This document shows, in pieces, positions 1-10,634 of a DNA stretch of 64,000 bases. The DNA lies in NCBI GenBank assembly GCA_947462875.1, contig CANHQJ010000015.1, forward strand, positions 34,543 through 98,542, given 5' to 3'. The stretch comes from Verrucomicrobiia bacterium. Lineage in GTDB: Bacteria > Verrucomicrobiota > Verrucomicrobiia > Verrucomicrobiales > Akkermansiaceae. The translations under genes and the position numbers were made by a program. Numbering within the stretch: the stretch's first letter is position 1; each line of letters begins with the position of its first letter. The notes below the pieces were generated by a model. It saw nothing but the letters and a program-made list of their open reading frames with translations. It was not told where the DNA came from and did not search any database.

Positions 1-502
1 TCGCCGCGGGGCGAGTCACCTTCGTCTTGCTCAAATGCGCATCGAGAATGCGGTCGATCGGGTGGGACCGTCCCGCTTGGGCAGCTGGCAGAACAGGGCG
101 TTGCAAACGCAGGGGCGGCTCGTAGCTGCTTTGTTTGAATGTGAAACCCGGTTCCCATGGCGCACCGGCATTGATCCAGGCGGCGACGAGAGCCACCTCT
201 TTTTCGTTGAGGCCGTCGCCCTTGGGCGGCATGCGCTCGTCCTCATCGTCCGAGGTGATGAGGTGCATCATCAGGCTTTTCGCGCTATTGCCCGGCTCCA
301 GTACGAAGCCGTCGTCGTTTTCCTTCATCAGCTCCTCGCGGGTGTTCATGGAAAAACCGCCCTTGTGCTTGTTGCCCATGTGGCACTCGGCGCAATGCTT
401 TTTCAACAAAGGGGCGACTTCATGGACAAAATCCACCGCAAGAGCAGGACTACACGTGGTGGCTGCGAGGACGAGACCGATGCGTTTCAAGAAAGGATTC
501 AT
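1..502 (-). CDS. Secreted PSCyt1 (planctomycete-type cytochrome c) protein, N-terminal part
   Basis: The gene runs off the left edge, so only about 167 N-terminal residues are visible. Translation from the ATG at 502 gives a clean signal peptide (MNPFLKRIGLVLAATTCSPA, then LA-VDF), followed by a haem-binding CAECH motif and a PSCyt1-type stretch with MPPKGDGL and AAWINAGAPW. The last visible part (HPIDRILDAHL) looks like the start of a DUF1549 domain, which in this family is normally followed by DUF1553. Such proteins are exported and probably redox-active, but their reaction is unknown. It is divergent from the gene at 693, with about 190 bases between the starts. The domain call is solid; the C-terminal architecture is inferred. 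Confidence 0.85.
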   Translation of the reverse strand, partial: MNPFLKRIGLVLAATTCSPALAVDFVHEVAPLLKKHCAECHMGNKHKGGFSMNTREELMKENDDGFVLEPGNSAKSLMMHLITSDDEDERMPPKGDGLNEKEVALVAAWINAGAPWEPGFTFKQSSYEPPLRLQRPVLPAAQAGRSHPIDRILDAHLSKTKVTRPAA

Positions 503-692
503 CTGGGAAAAAGATACGGCAAAAATCGCGTTTGTCTATCACCCATCTGCACATCATGACACCGATGACACCCCCAACTGAACAAGAAATCCATTTGCTT
601 CATGTAACGATTCTTTGTAAGCTCATGCCAGCGGGGCGCGTATCCGCATCCGATAACCGCATCACTCGTTCTCTTCTCTCTCTCTACTTTTT

Positions 693-3104
693 ATGACAAT
701 CACCCAAGTTACGTCCCGCTGGTTCATGACACCCGCTTGCGCATGGATCGCCCTCTGCGGTTTGCTCCACGGCGCGCCCAAGGTCGATATGACCATGCCT
801 GACTTCACCAAAGGCGACAGCATCCCCGCCGCGGCCAAGCACGACTGGAATCTCGGCGCTACCGGCCTGCGTGGCTGGATGTTTACCGACAAAATGGTGA
901 CGTCGGACGCCCGGCAAATCGCGGTCACCCAGGTGGCTCCCGGCTCGCCTGCCGATGGCATCATGCAGGTTGGCGATGTCATTCTCGGCGTGAATGGCAA
1001 GCCCTTTTCCTACGATCCGCGCACCGAGTTGGGCAAAGCGCTCACCACTGCCGAGGAAAAATCGGGCAAGCTGATGCTGACCCGTTGGCGTGCCGGCAAA
1101 ACCGAGGAGGTCGTCCTTCCGCTCGCCGTTCTCGGCAGCTACAGCGCCACGGCGCCGTATGATTGCCCGAAATCCAAACGCATCATCGAGCTCAGCAGCA
1201 AGGCCCTGGCCGCGTCGTTGGAAAAAAAAGGCGGTAGCGGAGATCCCATCGTTCGCTCGCTCAATGCCCTGGGGCTTCTCGCCACCGGCGATCCTGCGTT
1301 TTTGCCCGTCATCAAAAAAGAAGTCGAATGGGCTGCCAACTACAGCGAAAACGGCATGCAGACCTGGCGCTACGGCTACGTCATCATGTTGCTCGCGGAA
1401 TACACCATGGCTACCGGCGATCAAAGCGCCATGCCGGGACTGCGCCGACTGGCTCTCGAATCCGCCCGCGGGCAAAGCGCCGTGGGCTCCTGGGGCCATA
1501 CCTTCGCTCTGCCCGATGGACGACTCAAGGGCTACGGCATGATGAACTCGCCCGGCGCGGTGCTGACCATTTCCCTCGTCATGGCACGCGAAGCCGGCGT
1601 GAAGGATCCCGAGGTAGCCAAGGCCATCGAACTCAGTGCCAAACTCCTGCGTTTCTACACCGGCAAAGGTTCCATCCCCTACGGCGACCACCACCCCTGG
1701 ATTGAAAATCACGACGACAACGGCAAAAACGGCATGGCGTCTGTTCTCTTCAACCTCATGAAGGAGAAAAACAGCGCGGAATTTTTCAGTCGCATGAGCG
1801 TGGCCTCCCATGGACCCGAGCGCGATACCGGACACACGGGAAATTACTTCAACATCCTCTGGGCCATGCCCGGAGTGTCCATCAGCGGCCCCAAAGCCAC
1901 GGGCGCGTGGATGAAGGAATTCGGCTGCTGGTACTACGACCTGGCGCGCCGTTGGGATGGCCTGTTTCCCCACCAGGGCCCGCCGCAACCCACGAACGAC
2001 AGCTACGGCAACTGGGACTGCACCGGCGTCTATCTGATCGCCTATTGCCAACCGCTGAAAAAACTCCTGCTCACCGGCAAAAAGCCCAGCACCGTCACGG
2101 AGCTCAAAGCCGCCGAGGCGGAAATGCTCATCGCCGATGGACGGGGCTGGAACAACAAGGACCGCAACAGTTTTTATGATGCGCTGAGCAATGAGGAACT
2201 GATCGAACGCCTCGGCAGCTGGTCGCCCATCGTGCGCGAGCGCGCCTCGCTCGCCATCGGTCGCCGCCGTGATTTCCCCGTGGCACCGGTGCTGGCTTTG
2301 CTGCAATCAAAAGCCTTGGAACCGCGCTACGGCGCCTGTCAGGCGATTGAGAAACTGCGTGGACGCGCGGCGGACGCCGTGCCTGTGCTGGCCAACTTGC
2401 TGCGCGATAAGGATCTGTGGATGCGCATCAAGGCCGCGGACGCACTGGCCAGCATCGGCAAGCCGGCGATGAGCACCGTGCCGACTCTATTGGAGATCTT
2501 TTCCCAAACCGACCCGGTGGGTGATCCGCGCGGCATGCAGCAGCGCTACCTGTGCTTCGCGCTCTTCGATGGTCGCGGCATGCTGGCAAACTCGCTGGAG
2601 GGTGTGGATCGTGCCGCGCTTTACAAAGCCGTGCGCGGTGGCTTGCAAAACCAGGACGGACGCGCACGTGGCAGCATCGCCTCGGTCTATCGGAATCTCT
2701 CCACGGAAGAAATCAAACCGCTGCTTCCCGCCATTTTGGAAGCCGTGGAGAAACCCGCGCCGAGCGGCGAGATGTTTGCCGATCAAATCCGCGTCGAGGG
2801 CCTGAAGATCCTCGCCAAACACCGCATCGCCGAGGGCATCACCGCCTGCGTCACCTACACACGCAGCCAAAATCCATGGGACAGCCAAAAGCGCACGCCC
2901 GAGCTCATGAAAATCCTGCTCACCTACGGCACCCATGCCAAAGCGGTCATTCCCGAATTGCAAAAAATCGCCGACTACTTTGAAAAGGAAGAAAAAGATT
3001 TCCCCAAGCCCTTGATGATCATGAAAGCCACCGAGGTGAGAGAGACCATTCGCAAGATCGAGGCATCGACAGAAACACCCGCACTGATCCGAATTTCCCG
3101 CTGA
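693..3104 (+). CDS. Secreted PDZ- and HEAT-repeat protein (DUF6288-like)
   Basis: Product of 803 residues with an N-terminal signal sequence ending near LLHGA. A PDZ-like segment lies at about residues 60-150 (QVAPGSPADGIMQVGDVILG, then NGKPF). The middle resembles the alpha/alpha-type domain of DUF6288 proteins (WRYGYVIMLLAEYTMATGD, GYGMMNSPGAV), and the C-terminal third has HEAT-like helical repeats (VPVLANLLRDKDLWMRIKAA). No catalytic residues can be assigned. Its TGA overlaps the ATG of the next gene (TGATG), so translation is probably coupled, and an esterase follows. The neighbourhood suggests a role in periplasmic carbohydrate handling, but that is inference. Confidence 0.8.
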   Translation: MTITQVTSRWFMTPACAWIALCGLLHGAPKVDMTMPDFTKGDSIPAAAKHDWNLGATGLRGWMFTDKMVTSDARQIAVTQVAPGSPADGIMQVGDVILGVNGKPFSYDPRTELGKALTTAEEKSGKLMLTRWRAGKTEEVVLPLAVLGSYSATAPYDCPKSKRIIELSSKALAASLEKKGGSGDPIVRSLNALGLLATGDPAFLPVIKKEVEWAANYSENGMQTWRYGYVIMLLAEYTMATGDQSAMPGLRRLALESARGQSAVGSWGHTFALPDGRLKGYGMMNSPGAVLTISLVMAREAGVKDPEVAKAIELSAKLLRFYTGKGSIPYGDHHPWIENHDDNGKNGMASVLFNLMKEKNSAEFFSRMSVASHGPERDTGHTGNYFNILWAMPGVSISGPKATGAWMKEFGCWYYDLARRWDGLFPHQGPPQPTNDSYGNWDCTGVYLIAYCQPLKKLLLTGKKPSTVTELKAAEAEMLIADGRGWNNKDRNSFYDALSNEELIERLGSWSPIVRERASLAIGRRRDFPVAPVLALLQSKALEPRYGACQAIEKLRGRAADAVPVLANLLRDKDLWMRIKAADALASIGKPAMSTVPTLLEIFSQTDPVGDPRGMQQRYLCFALFDGRGMLANSLEGVDRAALYKAVRGGLQNQDGRARGSIASVYRNLSTEEIKPLLPAILEAVEKPAPSGEMFADQIRVEGLKILAKHRIAEGITACVTYTRSQNPWDSQKRTPELMKILLTYGTHAKAVIPELQKIADYFEKEEKDFPKPLMIMKATEVRETIRKIEASTETPALIRISR

Positions 3105-3916
3105 TGAAAACCATTTCCCCGCAATTCTCTTCCATCATCATCGCCTGCTGGTCGTTCTGCCTCTGTGCCGGGGCTGAGGAATCCGAGTTCTACGAACAGC
3201 GCGGCACGGATCCAACGTTTCAGGAACTCGTGGATCGAGGGAAACTGCCCAAGGGGGAAAATACCAAAGCCGGAGTCACGGGCTCGCGCATTTCGATCAA
3301 TCGCAAGGTCGTGGAGGTGCTGCCCGAGTGCAAGAGACCGATTCCGCGCGACATCAAGCTTCACACCTTGCTCAACAGCGCGATTCCGCGCAACGAATTC
3401 GGCAACTGGACGCGCTGGTATCAGGAGGATGGCAACACCCAGATTTTCCGCTTGTTCAAGGGCGAGGAAAACCGCCGCAACGACCGTGAATTGGCAGGAC
3501 GCGTCGAGACATTCAGCATCGAAAAATGGACGGAATCACAAAAACAATGGTATGAGTGGTGCGGCATCGTCACCGCCATCAAACCCACAGGATCGATCTT
3601 CCAGGCCAAGGCCCTCATCGAAGGTCCGGCGGTGATGATCAACATGAACGACAAGGGCGATGTGGTGTTCAACCCGCGCCGCGGCAAGGACAGCGTGATC
3701 GCCAAAGGCATGATCGCCAAACCGTTCCATCTCCGTGTGCGCGACAACGGCAAGGACTACGAAGTCTTTTTCAACGAAAAAATGGTCGGCACCGGTCACT
3801 ACGATCGCCCCACAAGCGCCACCAGTTTCCGCTGGGGCATGTATGTGGGCGACAAACCCATCAACTACGATGCCATGATTCTTTTCTCGGGCGTCACCAT
3901 CAAAAAAGTCAAATGA
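3104..3916 (+). CDS. Secreted protein of unknown function
   Basis: Product of 270 residues with a signal peptide (to about residue 23, CLCAGA). The mature part is rich in alternating hydrophobic/polar stretches, as in a beta-sandwich, with a central NWTRWYQEDGNTQIFRLFKG segment and a C-terminal segment RWGMYVGDKPINYDAM. This resembles concanavalin-like folds of some polysaccharide lyases, but I cannot name a family or a catalytic set. The start overlaps the stop of the preceding gene by one base, and the next gene begins 33 bases downstream, so the three are probably one transcript. Confidence 0.7.
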   Translation: MKTISPQFSSIIIACWSFCLCAGAEESEFYEQRGTDPTFQELVDRGKLPKGENTKAGVTGSRISINRKVVEVLPECKRPIPRDIKLHTLLNSAIPRNEFGNWTRWYQEDGNTQIFRLFKGEENRRNDRELAGRVETFSIEKWTESQKQWYEWCGIVTAIKPTGSIFQAKALIEGPAVMINMNDKGDVVFNPRRGKDSVIAKGMIAKPFHLRVRDNGKDYEVFFNEKMVGTGHYDRPTSATSFRWGMYVGDKPINYDAMILFSGVTIKKVK

Positions 3917-3949
3917 CCCCCGCCACCACAGTCTAACAATCACCGCATC

Positions 3950-5143
3950 ATGAAATCCATCCGCTTTTTTCTCCTGCTGGCATGCGCCACCATCAGCGTC
4001 CAGGCCAAGCCGCTGAAAATCTTCATCCTCGCCGGGCAATCGAACATGCAGGGCCATGCGAAAATTTCCACCATCGAACACATCGGCATGGATCCCAAGA
4101 CCAAGCCGATGATGGAGGAAATGCTCCAAGCCGATGGCACACCACGCACCTGCCAACGGGTGTGGATTTCATCGATCGGCTGCGGCGGCAATGACACCGA
4201 GGAACAAACCGGCAAACTCACCGCCGGTTTCGGCGCTACCAAAGAAAAAATCGGCCCCGAGTTCACCTTCGGCCTGACGATGGAAAAACTGACCGACTCC
4301 CCCATCCTCTTGATCAAGACTTCCTGGGGAGGAAAAAGCCTCAACACCGACTTCCGCCCGCCCAGCGCCGGACCTTACGTCTTCAATGAGACCCAGCTCG
4401 CCAACTTCGCCAAACAAGGCAAAAACATCGATGACATGAAGGCCGCCAAGGCCAAGGAAACCGGCGTGTATTACAAACTGATGATGGATCACGTCAAAAA
4501 AGTGTTAGGCGATATCAAGCGCGTGGTGCCCGACTACGATGAAAAACAAGGCTACGAGTTGGCGGGATTCGCCTGGTTCCAGGGCTGGAATGACATGGTC
4601 GATGGCAGCACCTACCCGCAGCGCGACAAACCCGGCGGCTACGATGCCTACACCGAGGTGATGGCCCATTTCATCCGCGACGTGCGCAAGGAACTCAACG
4701 CGCCGAAACTGCCTTTCGCCATCGGCGTGATCGGCGTCGGTGGCCCCACCGCCCTCTACGGTCCTGACCAGAAACGCTACCAATCGACGCACCAGAACAT
4801 TCGAGACGCCATGGCGGCTCCAGCGAAGATGCCGGAGTTCAAAGGTACGGTGACCGCCGTTCTCACCGAGCAATACTGGGACCTCGAACTCAGCGCCGCC
4901 AAGGCCAAGGAAAACGAACTGAAGCAGCAGGCGAAAAAACTGGCCACGGAAAAGAAATTGAAACCCGCCGAGGAAAAAGCCGCGTTTGAAGCCCTGCGCA
5001 AAGAAAAAATGACCGAGCGCGAACAAACCATTCTCGCCAAGGGCATTTCCAACCTGGAATTCCATTACCTGGGTTGCGCGAAAATCCTCGGCGGCATCGG
5101 CAAAGGCCTGGCAGAGGCCATGACACCGATGGGGAAAAAATAA
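3950..5143 (+). CDS. Secreted SGNH-type carbohydrate esterase (sialate O-acetylesterase-like)
   Basis: Product of 397 residues with a signal peptide (MKSIRFFLLLACATISVQA). The SGNH block I motif GQSNMQG follows at about residues 29-35, and the serine in it is the expected nucleophile. Further blocks are visible as the Gly-containing LIKTSWGGKSL and the WFQGWNDM segment typical of the sialate O-acetylesterase/CE6 group (PF03629). A Lys/Glu-rich helical insert occupies about residues 315-370. Such enzymes remove acetyl groups from sugars. It is the third gene of the secreted cluster that starts at 693. Substrate is unknown. Confidence 0.85.
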   Translation: MKSIRFFLLLACATISVQAKPLKIFILAGQSNMQGHAKISTIEHIGMDPKTKPMMEEMLQADGTPRTCQRVWISSIGCGGNDTEEQTGKLTAGFGATKEKIGPEFTFGLTMEKLTDSPILLIKTSWGGKSLNTDFRPPSAGPYVFNETQLANFAKQGKNIDDMKAAKAKETGVYYKLMMDHVKKVLGDIKRVVPDYDEKQGYELAGFAWFQGWNDMVDGSTYPQRDKPGGYDAYTEVMAHFIRDVRKELNAPKLPFAIGVIGVGGPTALYGPDQKRYQSTHQNIRDAMAAPAKMPEFKGTVTAVLTEQYWDLELSAAKAKENELKQQAKKLATEKKLKPAEEKAAFEALRKEKMTEREQTILAKGISNLEFHYLGCAKILGGIGKGLAEAMTPMGKK

Positions 5144-5251
5144 CGCATCACTCAGTTCGCAACGGAAAAACTTCACGCGCAGTCGTGATTTGCACTTTCC
5201 TTCTCGGCGAGGTGCGCCATAGTTCTCGCAGAATTTTTTCAACCTACTACC

Positions 5252-6046
5252 ATGTCCATGCCTACAACCAACTTTCTCAAGTCTCTCTTCGATCTCTCCG
5301 GTAAAGTCGCAGTCGTCATCGGCGGCACGGGCGAACTCTGCGGCACCATGGCCGTGGGCCTCGCCCGCGCTGGCGCGGAAGTGGTGCTCGGTGGCCGTAT
5401 CCCGGAAAAAGCGGAACGCCGTCTGAACGAAATCACTTCTCACGGCGGCAAAGGCTATTTCGTTCCGGTCGATGTCACCTCGCGCGAGTCGCTGCAAAAT
5501 CTGTTAGACACGGTATTGGAGCGCTCGGGACAGGTCGATATCCTCATCAATGGTGCCGGCACCAATTCCCCCACCCCGTTTCTCGATGTGACGGAAGAGG
5601 AATACGCCCGCATCATGGACACCAACCTCGCCGCCGTATTCCGTTCCTGCCAGGTCTTCGGTTCGTATTTCATCAACAACGGCCAACCCGCCTCGATCAT
5701 CAATCTCGGCTCGATCTCCGGCCTCAGCCCGCTCTCCCGCGTGTTCACCTACTCGGCCTCGAAAGCGGCGGTGCACAATCTTTCGAAAAACCTCGCCCGC
5801 GAGTGGGCGGACAAGGACATCCGCGTCAACACGCTGGTGCCGGGCTTTTTCCCCGCCGAGCAAAACCGCAAGGTGCTCGATGAATCGCGCGTGCTCGACA
5901 TCCTGCGCCAAACCCCCGCTTCCCGCTTTGGTAACGCCGAGGAACTGATCGGCGCCACCCTGCTGCTCGCCTCCCCTGTGGCCGGCTCCTTCATCACCGG
6001 CCATGAGCTCATCGTGGACGGCGGCTTCCATGCGATGACGATTTGA
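5252..6046 (+). CDS. SDR family NAD(P)-dependent oxidoreductase
   Basis: Product of 264 residues, a normal size for classical short-chain dehydrogenases. It shows the cofactor loop GGTGELCG (residues 24-31), the NGAG motif, the catalytic Ser in NLGSISG, and the YSASK catalytic Tyr/Lys pair. The C-terminus ([14 protein letters not shown]) is typical. The cofactor motif has Cys at a place that is usually Gly or Ile. Similar enzymes act on sugar acids such as fructuronate or 2-keto-3-deoxygluconate, which would suit the carbohydrate genes upstream, but the substrate cannot be read from sequence. It lies 108 bases after the esterase and may have its own promoter. Confidence 0.9.
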   Translation: MSMPTTNFLKSLFDLSGKVAVVIGGTGELCGTMAVGLARAGAEVVLGGRIPEKAERRLNEITSHGGKGYFVPVDVTSRESLQNLLDTVLERSGQVDILINGAGTNSPTPFLDVTEEEYARIMDTNLAAVFRSCQVFGSYFINNGQPASIINLGSISGLSPLSRVFTYSASKAAVHNLSKNLAREWADKDIRVNTLVPGFFPAEQNRKVLDESRVLDILRQTPASRFGNAEELIGATLLLASPVAGSFITGHELIVDGGFHAMTI

Positions 6047-6083
6047 CGAAGTCGGGATGAAAGGGATTGCAAATCCCTTCTCC

Positions 6084-6590
6084 TTAGGGGAACTCCACGC
6101 CGAATTGCACGTCGCGCCAGAGGATGGTTTCGCCTTCGAAGAGGAAACGGCCGACAAAACTCTGTCCCGCGATCATTTGCGGCAACCAGTAGATGTCGTC
6201 GGCCCACATGCGGTCGTAGGGGATTTTTTCCAACGAAGTCCACAGCGGAATCGCTTCGTCAGTCTCGGTTGGCTCGCCTTCGATGCCATCGGCGATGAAA
6301 ACGTGGCAGTGGATGTCGGGGATATCGGACATGGCGAAACACAGCTCGCCGCGTTTTCGCACGTTGAGCGCCTTGACGTGAAGCTCCTCCATGGTCTCGC
6401 GGATGGCGCATTCCATCGGTGTTTCACCGGGATCGATTTTCCCGCCGGGACCATTGACCTTGCCCGCGCCGATGCCTCGTTTTTTTTCAATCAATAAAAT
6501 TTCCCCATCGCGAATGACGAAGAGCAGGGTGGCGAGGATTTCTCCCCGCCACTCTTGCCAATCCACGGGCGATGCTGCGGGAGAACTCAT
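6084..6590 (-). CDS. Nudix hydrolase (MutT/MTH1-like)
   Basis: Product of 168 residues from the ATG at 6590. The Nudix box is intact at about residues 50-72 ([20 protein letters not shown], then ELHV). The preceding [15 protein letters not shown] closely follows the MTH1-type oxidised purine nucleotide diphosphatase pattern, so hydrolysis of 8-oxo-dGTP or a related nucleotide is likely (family knowledge). The start overlaps the gcvP stop by four bases (ATGA), arguing for coupled translation and for this start rather than the GTG/ATG candidates inside gcvP. Confidence 0.88.
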   Translation of the reverse strand: MSSPAASPVDWQEWRGEILATLLFVIRDGEILLIEKKRGIGAGKVNGPGGKIDPGETPMECAIRETMEELHVKALNVRKRGELCFAMSDIPDIHCHVFIADGIEGEPTETDEAIPLWTSLEKIPYDRMWADDIYWLPQMIAGQSFVGRFLFEGETILWRDVQFGVEFP

Positions 6591-9406
6591 GTGTAGGACT
6601 CCACGCTGTCGCAGGTGCAAACCAGATTGCGGTCGCCGTGAACGTTATCGATGCGGCCCACGCTGGGCCAGAATTTGTGCTGTCGCAAGTACGGCAGCGG
6701 ATAGGCCGCTTGTTCGCGGGAGTAGGAATGTTTCCACTCATCGGCGATGACCGCAGTGGCGGGGTGCGGCGCGTTTTTCAACACGTTGTCCTCGCGGTCG
6801 GCGGTGCCATTGAGAACTTGCTGGATCTCGCCGTGGATGGCGACCATCGCATCGCAGAAACGATCGAGCTCGGCCTTGGATTCGGATTCGGTGGGCTCGA
6901 TCATCAGCGTGCCCGTAACCGGCCAGGACATGGTGGGCGAGTGGAAACCGTAGTCCATGAGGCGCTTCGCCACGTCCTCGACGGTGATGCCACTGGCATC
7001 CGAGAGCGGACGCAGGTCGATGATGCACTCGTGCGCCACCAACCCTTTGTTGCCAGTGTAAAGAATCGGGAAATAATTCGCCAAACGTTTCGCGACGTAG
7101 TTCGCATTGAGGATGGCAATTTCCGTGGCCGACTTCAGGCCTTGCGGTCCCATCATGGCGATGTACATCCACGATATGGTATTGATCGAAGCGCTGCCAT
7201 ACGGAGCGGAGCAAACAGCACCTTCAGGATCAGCCAAAGTCGCATGACCGGGAAGATACGGCACCAGTTGTTTGGCCACGCCGATGGGCCCCACGCCGGG
7301 ACCACCACCGCCGTGCGGGATGCAGAAGGTTTTGTGCAGGTTCAAGTGGCAGACATCGGCACCGATGAAGCCTGGGCTGGTGAGGCCGACCTGCGCGTTC
7401 ATGTTCGCACCGTCCATGTAAACCTGTCCACCGGCGTCGTGGATCCATTGGCAAATGTCCTTGATCGTCTCTTCGAACACGCCGTGCGTGGAGGGATAGG
7501 TGATCATCAAGGCGGCGAGGTTGTCCTTGTGCTCGGCGATGCGCGCCTGCAAATCGGCACAATCGATGTTGCCCTGATCATCGCATTTCACTCCCACCAC
7601 CTTGAAGCCGCACATCACGGCGGATGCCGGATTGGTACCGTGCGCCGAGACGGGAATCAGGCAAATGTGGCGATGCCCCTCGCCATTGGCGCGGTGGTAG
7701 CGGCGAATCGCCAGTAGCCCGGCGTACTCGCCTTGCGATCCCGCATTCGGTTGCAGCGAGACAGCGGCGAAACCGGTGATCTCCGCGAGCCATTTCTCCA
7801 GCTCTTCTAACATTTCCACATATCCGACGGATTGCGCGGCAGGCACGAAGGGATGCAGCGAGGAAACTTCCGGCCAGCTCAAGGGCATCATTTCCGCCGT
7901 GGCGTTGAGTTTCATGGTGCACGATCCCAGTGCGATCATCGATTCGTTCAAGGCGAGGTCTTTCGATTCCAGACGCTTCAGGTAACGCAGCATCTCGGTT
8001 TCGGAATGATACTGATGGAAGACCGCTTGTGGCAAAATTTCCGACTGCCGCAGATGCGCCGCTGCCACCGCCCACTCGTCTTCCACACTCACAAGCGACG
8101 CACCGAACAGGGCAGCCATCGCCTGCACATCGGCATCGGTGGTGGTTTCATCGAAGGAAATGCCAACGCGATCCGCATCAACCACACGCAGGTTGTACCC
8201 CGCCTCCACGGCAGCCGCAGCGATGGCCTGCGCCTTGCCCGGCACCGTGACGACCACGGTATCGAAGTATTGCTCGCTATCGAGAACGAGGCCGGCTTTT
8301 TGCAGGGAAACCGCCAGGCGACGGGTGTGCAGGTGCACTTGTTTCGCCATGTGCTTCAGGCCGCGCGGACCGTGATAGACGGCATACATCGATGCCATCA
8401 CCGCCAACAAAACCTGCGCGGTGCAGATGTTCGATGTCGCCTTGTCGCGACGGATGTGCTGCTCGCGCGTTTGCAGGGAGAGCCGGAAGCCCGGCTTGCC
8501 ATAGGCATCTAACGAAACGCCGATCAGGCGACCGGGCATCTTGCGCTTCAGCGCATCGCGGCAGGACATGAAGGCCGCGTGCGGACCACCGAAGCCCATG
8601 GGAACGCCAAAGCGTTGGGAATTCCCCACGCAGATATCCGCTCCGAATTCACCCGGCGCGCGCAGCACGGTCAAGGCTAACAGATCCGCCGCGACGATGC
8701 TCAGCGCCCCCACGGCACGCAGCTTGTCGAAGAAATGGGAAAAATCATCCACGCGGCCGCAGGTGTCAGGATACTGCACCACCGCCGCGAACAAGCCGCT
8801 GACCGATGCCGGCTCAAAACTCGCATGATCCCCCACCAGCACCTCGATGCCCAGAGGCTCGGCGCGCGTCTGCACCACGGCGATGGTTTGCGGGTGGCAG
8901 CGCTCGGAAACAAACAGCACCTTGCCATTCGGCTTACCCGCCAGCGCGAGACTCATCGCCTCGGCGGCAGCCGTGCCCTCGTCGAGCAGCGAAGCATTCG
9001 CCACATCGAGTCCGGTGAGATTGGTGATCATCGTCTGGAAGTTCAACAACGCCTCCAAGCGACCCTGAGCGATCTCCGCCTGATAGGGCGTGTAGGCGGT
9101 ATACCAGCCGGGATTTTCCAAAATATTGCGCTGAATCACATGTGGCGTATGGGTGCCGTAGTAGCCCTGACCGACGAAGGATTTTTTCACCTGATTCTTC
9201 TTCATGATGCCCGCCAGGCGAGCGAGCGCCTCCACCTCGGACAAGGCCTCCGGCAGCTCCAGCGCCCGGGCATTGCGAATCACGGCGGGCACGGCATCGG
9301 CGATCAGCGCCTCCATTTCCGCATACCCCAAGTCACTCAACATCGCCTGACGATCCGCCCCGAGCACGCCCAAATGGCGACTGCTAAAATCTGTATGAAT
9401 GTTCAT
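6587..9406 (-). CDS. gcvP: Glycine dehydrogenase (decarboxylating), P protein
   Basis: Product of 939 residues, the usual length of the fused P1+P2 form. The P protein of the glycine cleavage system decarboxylates glycine with pyridoxal phosphate and passes the aminomethyl group to lipoyl-H protein. Visible family segments are the N-terminal [33 protein letters not shown], and the PLP site [17 protein letters not shown] with the lysine near residue 692. The start [13 protein letters not shown] fits the family, and about 46 extra upstream codons are not family-like. No gcvT or gcvH is nearby, so the other subunits must be encoded elsewhere. A Nudix gene overlaps the 3' end. Confidence 0.97.
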   Translation of the reverse strand: MNIHTDFSSRHLGVLGADRQAMLSDLGYAEMEALIADAVPAVIRNARALELPEALSEVEALARLAGIMKKNQVKKSFVGQGYYGTHTPHVIQRNILENPGWYTAYTPYQAEIAQGRLEALLNFQTMITNLTGLDVANASLLDEGTAAAEAMSLALAGKPNGKVLFVSERCHPQTIAVVQTRAEPLGIEVLVGDHASFEPASVSGLFAAVVQYPDTCGRVDDFSHFFDKLRAVGALSIVAADLLALTVLRAPGEFGADICVGNSQRFGVPMGFGGPHAAFMSCRDALKRKMPGRLIGVSLDAYGKPGFRLSLQTREQHIRRDKATSNICTAQVLLAVMASMYAVYHGPRGLKHMAKQVHLHTRRLAVSLQKAGLVLDSEQYFDTVVVTVPGKAQAIAAAAVEAGYNLRVVDADRVGISFDETTTDADVQAMAALFGASLVSVEDEWAVAAAHLRQSEILPQAVFHQYHSETEMLRYLKRLESKDLALNESMIALGSCTMKLNATAEMMPLSWPEVSSLHPFVPAAQSVGYVEMLEELEKWLAEITGFAAVSLQPNAGSQGEYAGLLAIRRYHRANGEGHRHICLIPVSAHGTNPASAVMCGFKVVGVKCDDQGNIDCADLQARIAEHKDNLAALMITYPSTHGVFEETIKDICQWIHDAGGQVYMDGANMNAQVGLTSPGFIGADVCHLNLHKTFCIPHGGGGPGVGPIGVAKQLVPYLPGHATLADPEGAVCSAPYGSASINTISWMYIAMMGPQGLKSATEIAILNANYVAKRLANYFPILYTGNKGLVAHECIIDLRPLSDASGITVEDVAKRLMDYGFHSPTMSWPVTGTLMIEPTESESKAELDRFCDAMVAIHGEIQQVLNGTADREDNVLKNAPHPATAVIADEWKHSYSREQAAYPLPYLRQHKFWPSVGRIDNVHGDRNLVCTCDSVESYT

Positions 9407-9492
9407 TTCAAATAACTCACTGATGGTAAAAAAATTGGCCCGCCCCTGCATAGCGGATTTTTGTGCGTCCGCAACCCGGACTTGCAAAAAAA

Positions 9493-9975
9493 TCATGAAT
9501 TTTTCTGCTCTGCGGCGGTCGACGACGGGGCCATATCCCGCCAAGCGAGCACCGGCCCGGAGGCAGCAAAAATCACCGCCGCCAATTGCAGCAAGAGCTC
9601 GAAGGATTTCCTCGGATAATGGATGGTGGCATCACTTTTGCCAAAACATCCGCACGAGATATCCAGTCCATGGTACCAAGCCCAACCGATCACCCAACAA
9701 AACGACAGCGTCATGATCAGAGCGCTGCACAGCGCCCCCTTGCGCATCACATCCAGCATCAGGCAAAGGCCCGTCACCACTTCCCACCACGGCATCACAT
9801 ACGCCACGATGGGCACGAGTGCAGCGGGCAAGATCTTAAATTTTTCCACATCCCCGACAAACAGCGCCACTCCGCTGACAAACAATTTCTGCCCGCCCGC
9901 ATATAGCAACAAGACACCCAGGGCGACTTGGCAGAGAAGACGCAGTCCGCGCAGTGTGGTGGATGTTTGATCCAT
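9493..9975 (-). CDS. MauE/DoxX-like integral membrane protein
   Basis: Product of 160 residues with four hydrophobic segments (about 12-30, 50-70, 80-105, 130-150). The pattern [10 protein letters not shown] in the first helix and the SCGCFG motif between helices three and four are those of MauE/DoxX-type redox-associated membrane proteins, which support periplasmic disulfide or cytochrome maturation in other bacteria. It reads toward gcvP, 86 bases upstream of it, and may share a transcript. No periplasmic thioredoxin partner is adjacent. Confidence 0.8.
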   Translation of the reverse strand: MDQTSTTLRGLRLLCQVALGVLLLYAGGQKLFVSGVALFVGDVEKFKILPAALVPIVAYVMPWWEVVTGLCLMLDVMRKGALCSALIMTLSFCWVIGWAWYHGLDISCGCFGKSDATIHYPRKSFELLLQLAAVIFAASGPVLAWRDMAPSSTAAEQKNS

Positions 9976-10104
9976 GCACCGAGTCTATCGCGACCAAGGA
10001 ATTCCGCAAGCGGGAATGCCGAGACAAGAAATGACACGCCTTCCCGCATTCGCCTGCTTGCAATCTGCCCGAATCCGCTTATCCATGGGGCGACAAAACG
10101 ACAC

Positions 10105-10410
10105 ATGATGGGTTCATACAAAACACTGGTGGGACGCGTTCGCCTCGTCGGCGCGATCGAGGGAATTTCGTTTTTGCTGCTGCTGGGCGTGGCCATGCCT
10201 CTGAAATATTTCGCTGACATGCCAAAAGCGGTGAGCATCGTCGGCATGGCCCACGGCGTTCTGTTCATCGGTTTTTGCCTGGTCTTGCTGCAAGCCTGGC
10301 TCAGCGAGCATCTGAGTTTCCGTTGGGCCGCCATCGCGTTCACCGCCACATTGATCCCCTTCGGACCCTTCGTTATCGATAAAAAGTTGCAAAATTTCGA
10401 CAAACCCTAA
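10105..10410 (+). CDS. DUF3817 family small membrane protein
   Basis: Product of 101 residues with three hydrophobic helices. The N-terminal pattern (GRVRLVGAIEGISFLLLLGV, then AMPLKY) and the middle GMAHGVLFIGF are typical of DUF3817 proteins. I chose the first of two adjacent ATG codons (10105, 10108) because the longer upstream reading frame is polar and unlike the family. The function of DUF3817 is unknown. It is transcribed away from the MauE-like gene and lies 224 bases before gltB. Confidence 0.8.
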   Translation: MMGSYKTLVGRVRLVGAIEGISFLLLLGVAMPLKYFADMPKAVSIVGMAHGVLFIGFCLVLLQAWLSEHLSFRWAAIAFTATLIPFGPFVIDKKLQNFDKP

Positions 10411-10544
10411 CGTATCTCGATAGCCATCACGGCAAAAACGCGTGATTTCCCACAAACAGCTGAGCGCGTGAACCAAACCGATGGGAAAATCACGACAGAA
10501 AACACAAACTTTCACCACTGACTAACATCTTCACAGAAAATCTT

Positions 10545-10563
10545 CAGTATGACAGCAATACTG
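10545..10563. promoter_or_regulatory. Inverted repeat upstream of gltB
   Basis: CAGTAT, seven bases, then ATACTG form a 6-7-6 inverted repeat about 72 bases before the gltB start. Size and position would suit a dimeric regulator site or a small leader hairpin. No regulator is known for it, and this is inference from symmetry only. Confidence 0.3.
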
Positions 10564-10634
10564 CCGCATTTCTGGCTTGCTAGTTCTCTCAATTTCCTCT
10601 TCACTTTCTCCCCCTCTTTTCATCATCTACCAAC

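Noticed and set aside
684..2306. Long antisense open frame under the DUF6288-like gene
   Set aside because: Long antisense frames are common in GC-rich genes; the sense product has a signal peptide and PDZ features, the antisense one none.
9407..9492. Glycine riboswitch upstream of gcvP
   Set aside because: The leader is short (86 bases to the previous stop) and shows none of the conserved glycine-aptamer core.
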